Below are positions 53,072 to 61,591 of a DNA stretch of 64,000 nucleotides, piece by piece. The notes beneath the pieces are model-generated. The model saw only the letters and a list, made by a program, of their open reading frames with translations, ran no database searches and was not told where the DNA came from. The DNA is taken from assembly GCF_005048855.1 (NCBI RefSeq), contig NZ_SUME01000003.1:1-64000 (forward strand), in the 5' to 3' direction. How positions within the stretch are numbered: the stretch's first letter is position 1; every line of letters starts with the position of its first letter. The translations under genes and the position numbers were made by a program. Origin of the DNA: Sphingobacterium olei. Lineage in GTDB: Bacteria; Bacteroidota; Bacteroidia; Sphingobacteriales; Sphingobacteriaceae.

Positions 53072-54034
53072 TTACATTTTCAACCCTATCTCTCGCAGTC
53101 GCTCGTCCAAATATTGCCCCGCCGTATAATCGGGATATGCTTTTGGATATTCCTCCGAAATACAACTATCCAGACAGGTCAAACTCATAGTAGATTTTGG
53201 GTGTAGAAAGAACGGCACGGAATAGCGGGAGGTCGTCATCAATTCGCGGGGTGGATTGACCACGCGATGTGTGGTGGATTTCAATTTATTGTTTGTGAGA
53301 CGTTGCAACATATCGCCCACATTCACGACGATATCTTCCCCTTTGGCCTTGATAGGAAACCAAGCTCCATCTTTAGTTAATACCTCTAATCCATCTGCAC
53401 TGGCACCGATTAATAACGTAATTAAATTGATGTCTTCATGTGCCCCTGCCCGTACGGCGTCAGGCGATAAGGTATCGGGATTTTCAATCGGAAAATAATG
53501 TATTGCCCGTAATATGGAATTGCCGTTAATGACGAATTTTTCAAAATAATCTTCTTCTAAATCCAAATAAACAGCAATGGCTTTTAACAGGTTGCGTCCC
53601 GCATCTTCCAGTTTTTTGTAAACCTCCGATGTGATTTCATTGAATCGCGATAGCTCAGCTACTTCTGGATTATCTGGAAAGTCTGCTTTTGAATACGTTT
53701 CACCCACAATGGTCTGGCCACGTTGCCAAAATTCTTTCAGATCGGGTGTACTGGCATCTTTCGCTTTTTCACGTCCTTTTGCGGTGTACCCGCGCTGTCC
53801 GGCAAGTTCCGGAAATTCATATCGGCGTTTCGTATCTTCAGATAAGTCGAAGAATGCTTTCACCACTTCGTACAAATCATCAATCAGCTGTTGACTCAAT
53901 CCGTGATTAGCGATGGTAACAAAGCCGGTTTCGTTGAAAGCCTTGCCGATATCCTGAGAAAACTGCTTGCGTTGTGCTGCTGATCCCTGTGTATAGTTTA
54001 AGAGGTCTAGCCGAGGTATGTTTACGATTGCCAT
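53072..54034 (-). CDS. Isopenicillin-N-synthase-like Fe(II)/2-oxoglutarate oxygenase
   Basis: A 320-residue soluble protein. The N-terminal DIOX_N part (NIPRLDLLNYTQGSAAQRKQFSQDIGKAFNETGFVTIANHGLSQQLIDDLYEVVKAFFDL) leads to the catalytic jelly-roll. The iron ligands His199 and Asp201 (GAHEDINLITLL) and His256 (STTHRVVNPP) are all present, and Arg270/Ser272 (RYS) fit the co-substrate motif. Such enzymes hydroxylate or oxidise amino acids, peptides or small acids. The gene stands alone on the minus strand, so no substrate is suggested by context. Confidence 0.9.
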   Translation of the reverse strand: MAIVNIPRLDLLNYTQGSAAQRKQFSQDIGKAFNETGFVTIANHGLSQQLIDDLYEVVKAFFDLSEDTKRRYEFPELAGQRGYTAKGREKAKDASTPDLKEFWQRGQTIVGETYSKADFPDNPEVAELSRFNEITSEVYKKLEDAGRNLLKAIAVYLDLEEDYFEKFVINGNSILRAIHYFPIENPDTLSPDAVRAGAHEDINLITLLIGASADGLEVLTKDGAWFPIKAKGEDIVVNVGDMLQRLTNNKLKSTTHRVVNPPRELMTTSRYSVPFFLHPKSTMSLTCLDSCISEEYPKAYPDYTAGQYLDERLREIGLKM

Positions 54035-54211
54035 ATTTAACTGTTTGTTTAATGCAAAGTTACGGAATAATATTGTTTGGAAAATTTTTGTAACGAGAAT
54101 GTCAAAGGGTATAGATTGAAATGGTAAATTTAAGGAACTTATTTTTTAATCAAATTTCTTTTACTGATTCTAGATTGTATTTGCATGCATTATTATCCTT
54201 ATTTTCTATTT

Positions 54212-54467
54212 GCCACTCAAGCCGTGGCGGGGCTCTTCTTTTTACCTCAAAAAGAAGCAAAAACTCGTCGCTGTACCCATTTGCCACATTGGCTAGTGCC
54301 TCCTTCTGCAATTGGCAAATGACTAAGGCGACATCATTAGTGAATGTAAGGATAGTGCATTGATTATATTGTATTTTTATAATTTAGCGTAACATTGACC
54401 AAGTCTTGAATTTTGTCAAACTTTTTTTCAAGAAAAAGTTTGGAGCCCTGCCACGGCCAGTGGCGGA
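54212..54467. repeat. Structured inverted-repeat element (MITE/REP-like), non-coding
   Basis: GCCGTGGCGGGGCTC (54221-54235) and GAGCCCTGCCACGGC (54443-54457) are inverted copies with one mismatch, and GCCACT matches continue outside them. Inside lie perfect 9-bp hairpins at 54235-54257 (CTTCTTTTT/AAAAAGAAG) and 54418-54441 (AAACTTTTT/AAAAAGTTT), plus CATTTGCCA/TGGCAAATG at 54278-54321. The spacer 54035-54586 carries no gene I can support. Confidence 0.6.
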
Positions 54468-54521
54468 AAGGTGGTGAAATGGGGATGCCATTAAGAATAC
54501 ATTAAAAAAATCGAGAAAATA

Positions 54522-54552
54522 TTTGGAATCTCAAATCAAAGTGGTAAATTTG
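54522..54552 (+). promoter_or_regulatory. Promoter of the MarR/fad operon
   Basis: TTTG (54522-54525) and TAAATTTG (54545-54552) are separated by 19 bp, a full Bacteroidota promoter. Transcription should start near 54559, 28 bp before the MarR ATG. Confidence 0.65.
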
Positions 54553-54553
54553 A

Positions 54554-54565
54554 TATGCTTGCATA
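54554..54565. promoter_or_regulatory. Probable MarR operator over the transcription start
   Basis: TATGCTTGCATA has inverted arms TATGC/GCATA with a TT centre, the size and form of a MarR site. It overlaps the predicted start point, so MarR binding would block initiation. Confidence 0.5.
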
Positions 54566-54586
54566 ATAAAAAAGCAAAATCCAAAC

Positions 54587-55039
54587 ATGAGCCAAGATAA
54601 CACAATAGATTACTTTATGAAGACTGCGTGGCAGACCGTTGCGAACAAGTACAATTTTATTGCTACGCAGCATGGGTTCACTCAGGCCGCCGGTTATATT
54701 TTAATAAATATTCATAAAGACGGCACCCCTGTTTCCCAAATTGCAAATTCAACAGGTGTTAAAACCACATCGCTATCCCGTGTGTTAAACAATTTAGAGG
54801 CCTTGGGGTTTATCTATCGAGAGACCAGTGAAACTGACAAACGGTCCGTGAAAGTGTATTTAACGGAATTGGGTAAAGAAAAACGAAAGATTGCAAAAGA
54901 TGTAGTCCGAGAATTTAATGAGTATTTAGAATCTCAACTTCCAGAAGAAGAGCGTATCCAACTCGTTAAGACGCTTAGTAAAATCAACGAGTTAGCGAGT
55001 AGCTACATGCCGGGATTGCGCTTAGAATCTTTGGATTAA
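54587..55039 (+). CDS. MarR-family transcriptional regulator
   Basis: A 150-residue winged-helix protein: HGFTQAAGYILINIHKDGTPVSQIANSTGVKTTSLSRVLNNLEALGFIYRETSETDKRSVKVYLTELGKEKRKIA is the MarR DNA-binding core with the DxR wing motif (TDKRSVKV). It is the first gene of the unit ahead of fadN-fadA-fadE and shares the orientation. It probably represses beta-oxidation genes until an acyl-CoA or fatty-acid ligand binds; the ligand is inferred from context. Confidence 0.9.
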   Translation: MSQDNTIDYFMKTAWQTVANKYNFIATQHGFTQAAGYILINIHKDGTPVSQIANSTGVKTTSLSRVLNNLEALGFIYRETSETDKRSVKVYLTELGKEKRKIAKDVVREFNEYLESQLPEEERIQLVKTLSKINELASSYMPGLRLESLD

Positions 55040-55052
55040 TAGATCTAATGAA

Positions 55053-55139
55053 GAAAAAATCATAGACAGATGGACCCGACGTGAATTATTTATTCATCGA
55101 AGGCTCCACTGACCATAACGAAAAAATCATAGAGAGATG
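55053..55139. repeat. 20-bp direct repeat flanking a short spacer before fadN
   Basis: GAAAAAATCATAGACAGATG (55053-55072) and GAAAAAATCATAGAGAGATG (55120-55139) differ at one base. The second copy overlaps the fadN ATG. A 19-codon frame from a GTG at 55081 ends in TGA overlapping that ATG (ATGA), but it is too short to call a gene. Confidence 0.6.
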
Positions 55140-57563
55140 AACAGAAGTATTAAAAAAATCGCTGTTTTGGGTTCGGGCGTAATGGGATCGCGCATTGCAT
55201 GCCACTTCGCGAACATTGGTGTCGAAGTATTGCTACTGGATATTGTGCCAAGTACTTTAATACCTGCTGAAGAGGCCAAAGGACTTACCTTAGACAGTAA
55301 GATCGTGCGAAACCGCATTGTCAACCAATCGTTGGAAACCGCAGTGAAGTCAAATCCTTCACCACTCTTTAGTAAATCGTATGTAAAACGGATTAAGACT
55401 GGAAATTTTGATGATGATCTAGCACAGATCGCGCAGGTGGATTGGGTTATTGAGGTCGTGGTTGAGCGTCTGGATGTCAAAAAATCGGTATTCGATCGGG
55501 TAGAGCAATTTCGAAAACCGGGGACATTAATTACATCTAATACATCGGGTATACCCATACATATGATGACCGAGGGCCGCTCCGACGATTTTAAAAAGCA
55601 CTTCTGCGGGACACATTTTTTTAACCCTCCTCGATATTTGCAGCTTTTGGAGATCATTCCGACGGCAGATACCGATTCCGATGTCGTAGCATTCTTAATG
55701 GAGTTCGGTGATAAGATGTTGGGTAAAACGGTCGTATTATGTAAAGATACACCTGCTTTTATCGGGAACCGTATCGGTGTCTATTCCATGTTGGCATTGA
55801 CACATTTAGTTGAAAAACTAGACCTTTCGGTAGAGGAAGTGGATAAGTATACGGGGCCGGCAATGGGACATCCAAAATCAGCCACTTTCCGTACAGCTGA
55901 TGTAGTAGGTCTGGATACCCTGGTAAATGTTGCCAAAGGACTGAAACAGAACGCCCCGGGTGATGAAGCGAAAGGCGTATTTCAGCTACCCGCCTTCATT
56001 GACAAGATGGTGGAAAATAAATGGCTGGGTGAGAAAACAAAAAAAGGATTTTATGAAAAAGTAAAAGATGATAAGGGCGGCTCGGAGATTCTGTCTTTAA
56101 ATCTAAAAACAATGACCTTTGGTCCGCAGCAAAAGGTGAAATCGACCACCCTAGAAGCGACCAAACCAATTGAAGATATTCGTAAGCGCATGAAGGTTTA
56201 CGAGCAGGGCACAGATAAAGCTGCTGAACTCTTCCGAGCGATGCATTATCCGCTGTTTGAATATGTGTCCAAGCGTGTGCCTGAGATTACGGACGATTTC
56301 TTCCGTATAGATGACGCGATGCGTGCTGGTTTCGGCTGGGAGATAGGTCCATTCGAGGTATGGGATGCATTGGGAGTCCGCGAAACCATTGAAAAAATAA
56401 AGACGGAAGAAAAACGACTTCCAGGACAAGAAGGTGCAGTTGCATCGTGGGTACATGATATGTTGGCAGCGGGGCACGAGTCGTTTTATAAGATAGAGAA
56501 CGGGGTCCGTCAGTTTTATGATATTGCATCGAAGTCCTATAAGCCTATACCAGGGGCCGAGGAGCTCATTGTACTTGACCACATCCGCGAAGCAAAAACA
56601 ATTTGGAAGAATTCGGGTGTGTCCATTATTGATCTTGGCGATGGGATCATCAACTGTGAGTTCCATACCAAGATGAACACGATTGGCGGCGATGTGATCC
56701 AAGGTGTGAATAAAGCGATCGATTTGGCTGAAAAGGAATATCGCGGTCTCGTCATATCGAACGACGGGAAAAATTTCTCTGCAGGGGCGAACATCGGAAT
56801 GATATTTATGATGGCCGTAGAGCAAGATTACGATGAGCTGAATATGGCCGTCCGTATGTTTCAAAATACAGCCATGCGTATCCGCTATTCGTCTATTCCA
56901 GTTGTAGCAGCTCCTTTTCAACTCACATTGGGAGGAGGATGTGAATTTTCGATGCATGCTGATTTTGTACAGCTACATGCCGAAACGTACATGGGGCTCG
57001 TCGAATTTGGCGTGGGTGTTATTCCAGGAGGGGGAGGCTCCAAAGAATTTGCCTTACGCGCCTCCGATGAATACCGCGACGATCAAATTGTACAAAACAC
57101 ATTAAAGGATAGATTTTTGACCATCGGGCAAGCCAAGGTGTCGACTTCAGCCGTAGAAGCTTTTGAACTCGGTTATTTACAGCAAGGAAAATATGCTGTG
57201 ACGATGAATAGAGCACGCTTATTGGCAGATGCAAAAGCAAAAGCCTTGGAGCTAGCAGTCGAAGGATATATACAACCTGCTCCACGAAATGACATTAAAG
57301 TGTTAGGTAATCAAGGTTTGGGTATCGTTTATGTGGGAGCAGCATCGATGCGGGCAGGTAATTACATCTCCGATCATGATAAAAAAATCTCCGAGAAACT
57401 AGGTTGGGTGATGTGTGGAGGAAATCTTTCGGCGCCAACTGAAGTCTCCGAACAATACCTGTTAGATCTCGAGCGTAAAGCCTTTTTAGAACTTTGTGCT
57501 GAGCGCAAAACACTGGAACGCATTCAGCATATGCTGACGAAAGGGAAGCCGCTTAGGAATTAG
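55137..57563 (+). CDS. fadN: 3-hydroxyacyl-CoA dehydrogenase / enoyl-CoA hydratase
   Basis: An 808-residue bifunctional enzyme of fatty-acid beta-oxidation, cytoplasmic. The NAD-binding Rossmann motif GSGVMG (12-17) opens the dehydrogenase part (HFFNPPRYLQLLEIIPT, KDTPAFIGNRIGVYSM), and the enoyl-CoA hydratase domain is C-terminal (about 540-760; NDGKNFSAGANIGMIF, LTLGGGCEFSMHADFVQ, VGVIPGGGGSKEF). This HCDH-then-ECH order matches FadN of Bacillus, not FadB of Escherichia. It is the first enzyme gene of the fadN-fadA-fadE operon and hydrates then oxidises enoyl-CoA before thiolysis. Confidence 0.92.
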   Translation: MNRSIKKIAVLGSGVMGSRIACHFANIGVEVLLLDIVPSTLIPAEEAKGLTLDSKIVRNRIVNQSLETAVKSNPSPLFSKSYVKRIKTGNFDDDLAQIAQVDWVIEVVVERLDVKKSVFDRVEQFRKPGTLITSNTSGIPIHMMTEGRSDDFKKHFCGTHFFNPPRYLQLLEIIPTADTDSDVVAFLMEFGDKMLGKTVVLCKDTPAFIGNRIGVYSMLALTHLVEKLDLSVEEVDKYTGPAMGHPKSATFRTADVVGLDTLVNVAKGLKQNAPGDEAKGVFQLPAFIDKMVENKWLGEKTKKGFYEKVKDDKGGSEILSLNLKTMTFGPQQKVKSTTLEATKPIEDIRKRMKVYEQGTDKAAELFRAMHYPLFEYVSKRVPEITDDFFRIDDAMRAGFGWEIGPFEVWDALGVRETIEKIKTEEKRLPGQEGAVASWVHDMLAAGHESFYKIENGVRQFYDIASKSYKPIPGAEELIVLDHIREAKTIWKNSGVSIIDLGDGIINCEFHTKMNTIGGDVIQGVNKAIDLAEKEYRGLVISNDGKNFSAGANIGMIFMMAVEQDYDELNMAVRMFQNTAMRIRYSSIPVVAAPFQLTLGGGCEFSMHADFVQLHAETYMGLVEFGVGVIPGGGGSKEFALRASDEYRDDQIVQNTLKDRFLTIGQAKVSTSAVEAFELGYLQQGKYAVTMNRARLLADAKAKALELAVEGYIQPAPRNDIKVLGNQGLGIVYVGAASMRAGNYISDHDKKISEKLGWVMCGGNLSAPTEVSEQYLLDLERKAFLELCAERKTLERIQHMLTKGKPLRN

Positions 57564-57578
57564 ACAGAGAAGATATTA

Positions 57579-58037
57579 GATGTGAGATATCAGATGCTAG
57601 ATTAATGATATTTAAGAATTATGCACAATTTACAAGAACTTCTAATATGGCAAAAGGCAATTGATCTTTCTGTACATGTATATAAATTAGTTGCTGATTT
57701 TCCCAATGACGAGAGATATGGATTGTCCTCACAGCTAAAAAGATCTGCCATTTCCATCCCGTCCAACATAGCGGAAGGAGCTGGACGAAATTCAGAAAAT
57801 GAATTTGTTCATTTTTTAGGAATCGCTAACGGTTCTTCATATGAATTGCAAACACAGATAGTAATAGCTCATAAACTATCTTTTATCAGCTACGAAGAAA
57901 TGAACTTTGTTTGTGATAGCGTGGCCGAAATACAGAAAATGAACTACGGTTTTCAAAATAAACTGAGAAATAAGAAATAATTATGTGCGGGTTTTGGACA
58001 GAGCAAATTCTCATATCTAAAATCTCACATCTCAAAT
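57579..58037. repeat. TCTCA-type repeats flanking the S23 gene
   Basis: AGATGTGAGAT (57579-57589) and ATCTCACATCT (58022-58032) are inverted copies around the four-helix-bundle gene; the right side extends to AATCTCACATCTCAAAT (58021-58037). The same right-hand word recurs before fadE (59354-59370). These look like an insertion or an interspersed element. Confidence 0.65.
57621..57980 (+). CDS. Four-helix-bundle protein (S23 / 23S rRNA-IVS family)
   Basis: A 119-residue protein. The S23 signature is complete: LLIWQKAIDLSVHVYKLVADFPNDERYGLSSQLKRSAISIPSNIAEGAGRNSENEFVHFLGIANGSSYELQTQIVIAHKL. Founding members are encoded within 23S rRNA intervening sequences, while many others are scattered in genomes and of unknown role. 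Here it splits fadN from fadA, surrounded by TCTCA repeats, and is read in the same direction. A link with beta-oxidation is unlikely; an insertion is the simpler explanation. Confidence 0.9.
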   Translation: MHNLQELLIWQKAIDLSVHVYKLVADFPNDERYGLSSQLKRSAISIPSNIAEGAGRNSENEFVHFLGIANGSSYELQTQIVIAHKLSFISYEEMNFVCDSVAEIQKMNYGFQNKLRNKK

Positions 58038-58045
58038 CAAAAGCA

Positions 58046-59224
58046 ATGGAAGCATACATAGTAGCAGGATATCGCACAGCAGTAGGAAAAGCGCCCCGTG
58101 GCGGATTTCGGTTTATGCGAGCAGACGACTTGGCCGCCGATGTGATCAAACATCTGGTCGCCTCAGTTCCAAATTTAAATAAGGAAGAAATCGACGATGT
58201 GATCGTTGGAAACGCAATGCCTGAGGCGGAGCAAGGATTGAATGTCGGGAGGCTGATCTCTTTAATGGGATTGCAGACCGATAAAGTACCTGGTGTTACC
58301 GTCAATAGGTATTGTGCCTCTGGATTAGAGACTATTGCTACAGCAGTTGCCAAGATTAAATCGGGGATGGCTGATTGTATTATCGCCGGAGGTGTAGAGG
58401 TGATGTCGGGAATGCCTTTTGGCGGGTGGAAAATCGTGCCGAATCCGACTGTTTCGAAAGACCATCCCGATTGGTACTGGGGAATGGGAATAACGGCCGA
58501 GGCCGTTGCAAAGGAGTACAAGGTGTCACGCGAAGATCAGGATGCTTTTGCTTTAAAATCACATCAAAAGGCAATTGAAGCCATAAAAAATGGACATCTG
58601 CGTGATGGTGTAGTGCCCATTACAGTAAGAGAAAATTATCTTAAAGACGGTAAGACGATGGAAACACGGGAATATATCGTCGATACGGATGAAGGTCCGC
58701 GTGCGGATTCTTCTTTAGAAGCGTTAGCGAAATTACGACCGGTTTTTGCTGCAGACGGAGTAGTAACAGCAGGGAACTCTTCGCAGACTTCGGATGGAGC
58801 AGCCTTCGTATTGGTGATGTCGGAAAAGAAAATGAAGGAATTAAACCTTCAACCTATTGCCAGGTTAGTGAGCTATGCTGTCGCAGGTGTACCCCCGCGC
58901 ATTATGGGAATTGGTCCGGTTGCAGCTATTCCAAAAGCGTTGGCGATGGCAGGATTACAAAAGGAAGATATTGATCTGTTTGAATTGAACGAAGCATTTG
59001 CTTCACAATCCCTCGCGGTGATTCGGGAACTGGGTTTGGATGAAGAAAAGATTAATGTGAATGGAGGTGCTATTGCCTTGGGACATCCCCTCGGTTGTAC
59101 GGGAGCAAAGTTAACTGTTCAAGTTTTGAATGAGCTTAAACGTCGAAATAAGAAGTACGGTATGGTCACGATGTGTGTAGGTACCGGACAAGGTGCTGCA
59201 GGAATATTTGAAATGATGAATTAG
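58046..59224 (+). CDS. fadA: Acetyl-CoA acyltransferase (3-ketoacyl-CoA thiolase)
   Basis: The frame opens at 57983, but the first 21 codons lie in repeat sequence; ATG 58046 ([20 protein letters not shown]) is the family start, 392 residues. The active-site Cys90 is in [23 protein letters not shown] and [10 protein letters not shown] give the catalytic His and the second Cys. It performs the last, thiolytic step of beta-oxidation, releasing acetyl-CoA. The start is preceded closely by the TCTCA repeat. Confidence 0.95.
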   Translation: MEAYIVAGYRTAVGKAPRGGFRFMRADDLAADVIKHLVASVPNLNKEEIDDVIVGNAMPEAEQGLNVGRLISLMGLQTDKVPGVTVNRYCASGLETIATAVAKIKSGMADCIIAGGVEVMSGMPFGGWKIVPNPTVSKDHPDWYWGMGITAEAVAKEYKVSREDQDAFALKSHQKAIEAIKNGHLRDGVVPITVRENYLKDGKTMETREYIVDTDEGPRADSSLEALAKLRPVFAADGVVTAGNSSQTSDGAAFVLVMSEKKMKELNLQPIARLVSYAVAGVPPRIMGIGPVAAIPKALAMAGLQKEDIDLFELNEAFASQSLAVIRELGLDEEKINVNGGAIALGHPLGCTGAKLTVQVLNELKRRNKKYGMVTMCVGTGQGAAGIFEMMN

Positions 59225-59370
59225 ATTGGAGATCTGAGACATTAGATTGGAGATGTCACCTTTCTAATGACTTAAATCTCAAAAAAAGATTAAAATCAAT
59301 TTTTTCTGTTATCAAGTTTAATAATTAAAATCCGATGTGAACGATGAGAAAAGAATCTCACATCTCAAAT
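59221..59370. repeat. TCTCA-type repeats between fadA and fadE
   Basis: TTAGATTGGAGAT occurs at 59221-59233 and 59242-59254, just at and after the fadA stop, and AATCTCACATCTCAAAT (59354-59370) ends 10 bp before fadE. The layout copies the S23-flanking repeats without an inserted gene. Confidence 0.65.
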
Positions 59371-59380
59371 GTAATAAGAA

Positions 59381-61159
59381 ATGAAACAGACTATTAAGGG
59401 TGGTGAATTTGTAATCAAAGAAACCGAATATGCCGATATTTTCATTCCAGAGGAATTTGACGAAGAGGCCCGGATGATACGGCAGACCTGTTTGGATTTT
59501 CTGGATACTGAAGTGTTGAACAAGCTCGATCGCATCGATGCACAAGAAGAGGGATTAATGACCAACCTGCTCGACAAGGCAGGAGAACTTGGAATGTTGG
59601 GTGTGTCGATACCTGAGCAGTACGGTGGTTTTGGCAAGAATTTCAATACATCGATGCTGGTTGCCGATGCGGTCGGTGGCGGATTTTCTTTTGCGGTAGC
59701 TTTATCGGCACATACGGGTATCGGTACCTTGCCTATCCTATATTATGGGAATGAAGCGCAAAAAAATAAGTATATTCCAAAATTAACGACCGGTGAATGG
59801 AAGGCTGCCTACTGCTTAACGGAGCCTAATTCGGGTTCAGATGCCAATTCAGGTCGCACCTCGGCCAAACTAAATGCAGAAGGGACGCATTATTTGATCA
59901 ATGGCCAAAAAATGTGGATCACAAACGGTGGTTTTGCAGATATATTCATCGTGTTCGCTAAAATTGATAACGATAAGGATTTAAGTGCGTTTATTATCGA
60001 ACGGAATTTTGGCGGTATTACCATGAATCCGGAAGAACACAAATTAGGTATTAAAGGATCATCCACCCGCCAGATATTTTTTAACGACTGTGCAGTTCCA
60101 GTAGAGAACATGCTTTCTGATCGTGAAAATGGATTCAAGATAGCCGTCAATATCCTAAATATTGGCCGTATTAAATTAGGTGCTGCGACCATTGGGTCTT
60201 CCAGAGCAATCTTGACGCAATCTATTAAATATGCAAATGAGCGGGTTCAGTTTAATCTGCCTATTTCAAAGTTCGGTGCTATTCGTTACAAATTAGCGGA
60301 AATGGCTACACGGCTTTTCGCGGTGGAATCGGCGGCTTATCGTGCAGGGCAAAATATTGATGATGCCTATGATGCATTAGTTGAAGGAGGAATGGATGAG
60401 GCGAAAGCGAAATTAAAATCTGTCGAACAGTTTGCTATTGAGTGTGCAATCATCAAGGTATGGTGTTCGGAGATGTTGGATTATGTGGTGGACGAAGGCG
60501 TACAAATCTATGGTGGGATGGGATATTCTGCCGAAGCCCCTATGGAAAGAGCTTATCGGGATTCTCGTATCAACCGTATTTTTGAAGGAACGAACGAGGT
60601 AAATAGGCTGTTGGTGGTGGATATGTTGCTAAAACGGGCGATGAAAGGCGAATTGGATTTAATGGGACCCGCGCAAGCTGTCGCCGGAGAGCTCATGTCT
60701 ATCCCTGACTTTGGTGCAGAAGACGAAGCCCCATTTGCAGCGGAGAAGAAAATTATTGCTAACCTGAAGAAAGCAGGATTACTGGTTGCCGGTGCCGCGG
60801 TTCAGAAGCTGATGATGTCGCTTTCTAAAGAGCAGGAAATCCTGATGAATATTGCTGATGTGATTGGATACGTATATGTAGCTGAATCGGTATTATTGCG
60901 TGCAGAAAAACTCCACCATTCAAGAGGGGAAGAGGGGGCATCGCTGACTACCGATATGGCACGTGTCTATTTATATTCGGCAGTGGATAAAATAAATATC
61001 GCGGCCAAAGAAGCACTGTACTCATTTGGAGAGGGTGACGAATTAAATATGATGTTAGTTGGGCTACGACGTTTTACTAAAGCGCAGCCTTTCAATGTGA
61101 AAGACGCCCGCCAGCGGATTGCACGGAAGCTTATTGAGGAAAATAAATATTGTTTTTGA
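59381..61159 (+). CDS. fadE: Acyl-CoA dehydrogenase, FadE-type
   Basis: A 592-residue flavoprotein, close to Bacillus FadE. AYCLTEPNSGSDANS (flavin/substrate signature), LGIKGSSTRQIFF and the C-terminal QIYGGMGYSAEAPMERAYRDSRINRIFEGTNEVNRLL, with the catalytic Glu in RIFEGTNE, are complete. The extra C-terminal helical region (about 425-592) is normal for this long subfamily. It makes the trans-2-enoyl-CoA that FadN uses. The terminator at 61186 closes the operon. Confidence 0.94.
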   Translation: MKQTIKGGEFVIKETEYADIFIPEEFDEEARMIRQTCLDFLDTEVLNKLDRIDAQEEGLMTNLLDKAGELGMLGVSIPEQYGGFGKNFNTSMLVADAVGGGFSFAVALSAHTGIGTLPILYYGNEAQKNKYIPKLTTGEWKAAYCLTEPNSGSDANSGRTSAKLNAEGTHYLINGQKMWITNGGFADIFIVFAKIDNDKDLSAFIIERNFGGITMNPEEHKLGIKGSSTRQIFFNDCAVPVENMLSDRENGFKIAVNILNIGRIKLGAATIGSSRAILTQSIKYANERVQFNLPISKFGAIRYKLAEMATRLFAVESAAYRAGQNIDDAYDALVEGGMDEAKAKLKSVEQFAIECAIIKVWCSEMLDYVVDEGVQIYGGMGYSAEAPMERAYRDSRINRIFEGTNEVNRLLVVDMLLKRAMKGELDLMGPAQAVAGELMSIPDFGAEDEAPFAAEKKIIANLKKAGLLVAGAAVQKLMMSLSKEQEILMNIADVIGYVYVAESVLLRAEKLHHSRGEEGASLTTDMARVYLYSAVDKINIAAKEALYSFGEGDELNMMLVGLRRFTKAQPFNVKDARQRIARKLIEENKYCF

Positions 61160-61185
61160 AGTTTTTAGGTTTAGATTGATATTGG

Positions 61186-61214
61186 GCCTGCAACGAAAGT
61201 TGCGGGCTTTTTTT
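61186..61214 (+). terminator. Intrinsic terminator of the fad operon
   Basis: GCCTGCAAC pairs with GTTGCGGGC (one T-G wobble) around a GAAA tetraloop, followed by seven T, 26 bp after the fadE stop. Confidence 0.9.
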
Positions 61215-61240
61215 AGGCATTGTAAAAAATAATTAAATAA

Positions 61241-61261
61241 AATCTACTTATTTGGTAGACT
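61241..61261. promoter_or_regulatory. Imperfect palindrome over the -33 box (operator candidate)
   Basis: TCTAC (61243-61247) and GTAGA (61255-61259) form perfect arms, with one outer A-T pair in addition (61241/61261). The TTTG of the promoter lies between them. The size fits a dimeric repressor; which one is unknown. Confidence 0.5.
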
Positions 61262-61284
61262 ATTTAAAAAAATTTATATATTTG
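61251..61284 (+). promoter_or_regulatory. Promoter for the leader ORF and TonB receptor
   Basis: TTTG at 61251-61254 and TATATTTG at 61277-61284 are separated by 22 bp. Transcription should begin near 61291, about 50 bp before the leader ATG at 61341. Confidence 0.55.
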
Positions 61285-61340
61285 TCCCATAAACGTAAAC
61301 AATGGGCGTTGGCTACGAAGTATTTATTATAAGAAACAAT

Positions 61341-61439
61341 ATGAAAACAAACTATCTAAACCGCGAGTTTTATTTCTGGAACTCGACAGATCTAATCAAT
61401 CTTTATTGTCTTTCGATGCGCATGCGAATGTGTTCCTAA
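61341..61439 (+). CDS. 32-residue leader peptide, Cys/Met/Arg-rich C-terminus
   Basis: ATG 61341 to TAA 61437-61439 encodes MKTNYLNREFYFWNSTDLIN then LYCLSMRMRMCS. The end, CLSMRMRMCS, has two Cys and three Met in ten residues. It follows a good promoter and precedes a TonB receptor by about 150 bases, the position of a regulatory uORF. ATGCGCAT inside its Met-Arg-Met codons (61416-61423) is self-complementary and repeated at 61528-61535, so the two copies can pair. Ribosomes slowed at the Cys/Met codons when sulfur amino acids are scarce would block that pairing. It is too short for normal gene finders. Confidence 0.7.
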   Translation: MKTNYLNREFYFWNSTDLINLYCLSMRMRMCS

Positions 61440-61591
61440 ATTCGATGCTGTAGTATATTTAAATACAGACCATACATAACAATTTCTTTAACACAAGTGA
61501 AGGCGACGAAAATCGACTATCGATATGATGCGCATATATAGCGTCAAGCTATCGTGTTGACCTGTTCGTCAATAATTTAGAAAACAATTAG

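Noticed and set aside
54121..54363. Open frame of 80 codons in the spacer after the oxygenase gene
   Set aside because: It runs through the inverted-repeat element and its hairpins, with low-complexity, unconserved-looking sequence.
57983..58045. 21-codon N-terminal extension of the thiolase
   Set aside because: It is translated repeat sequence and thiolases begin at the [14 protein letters not shown] stretch (ATG 58046).
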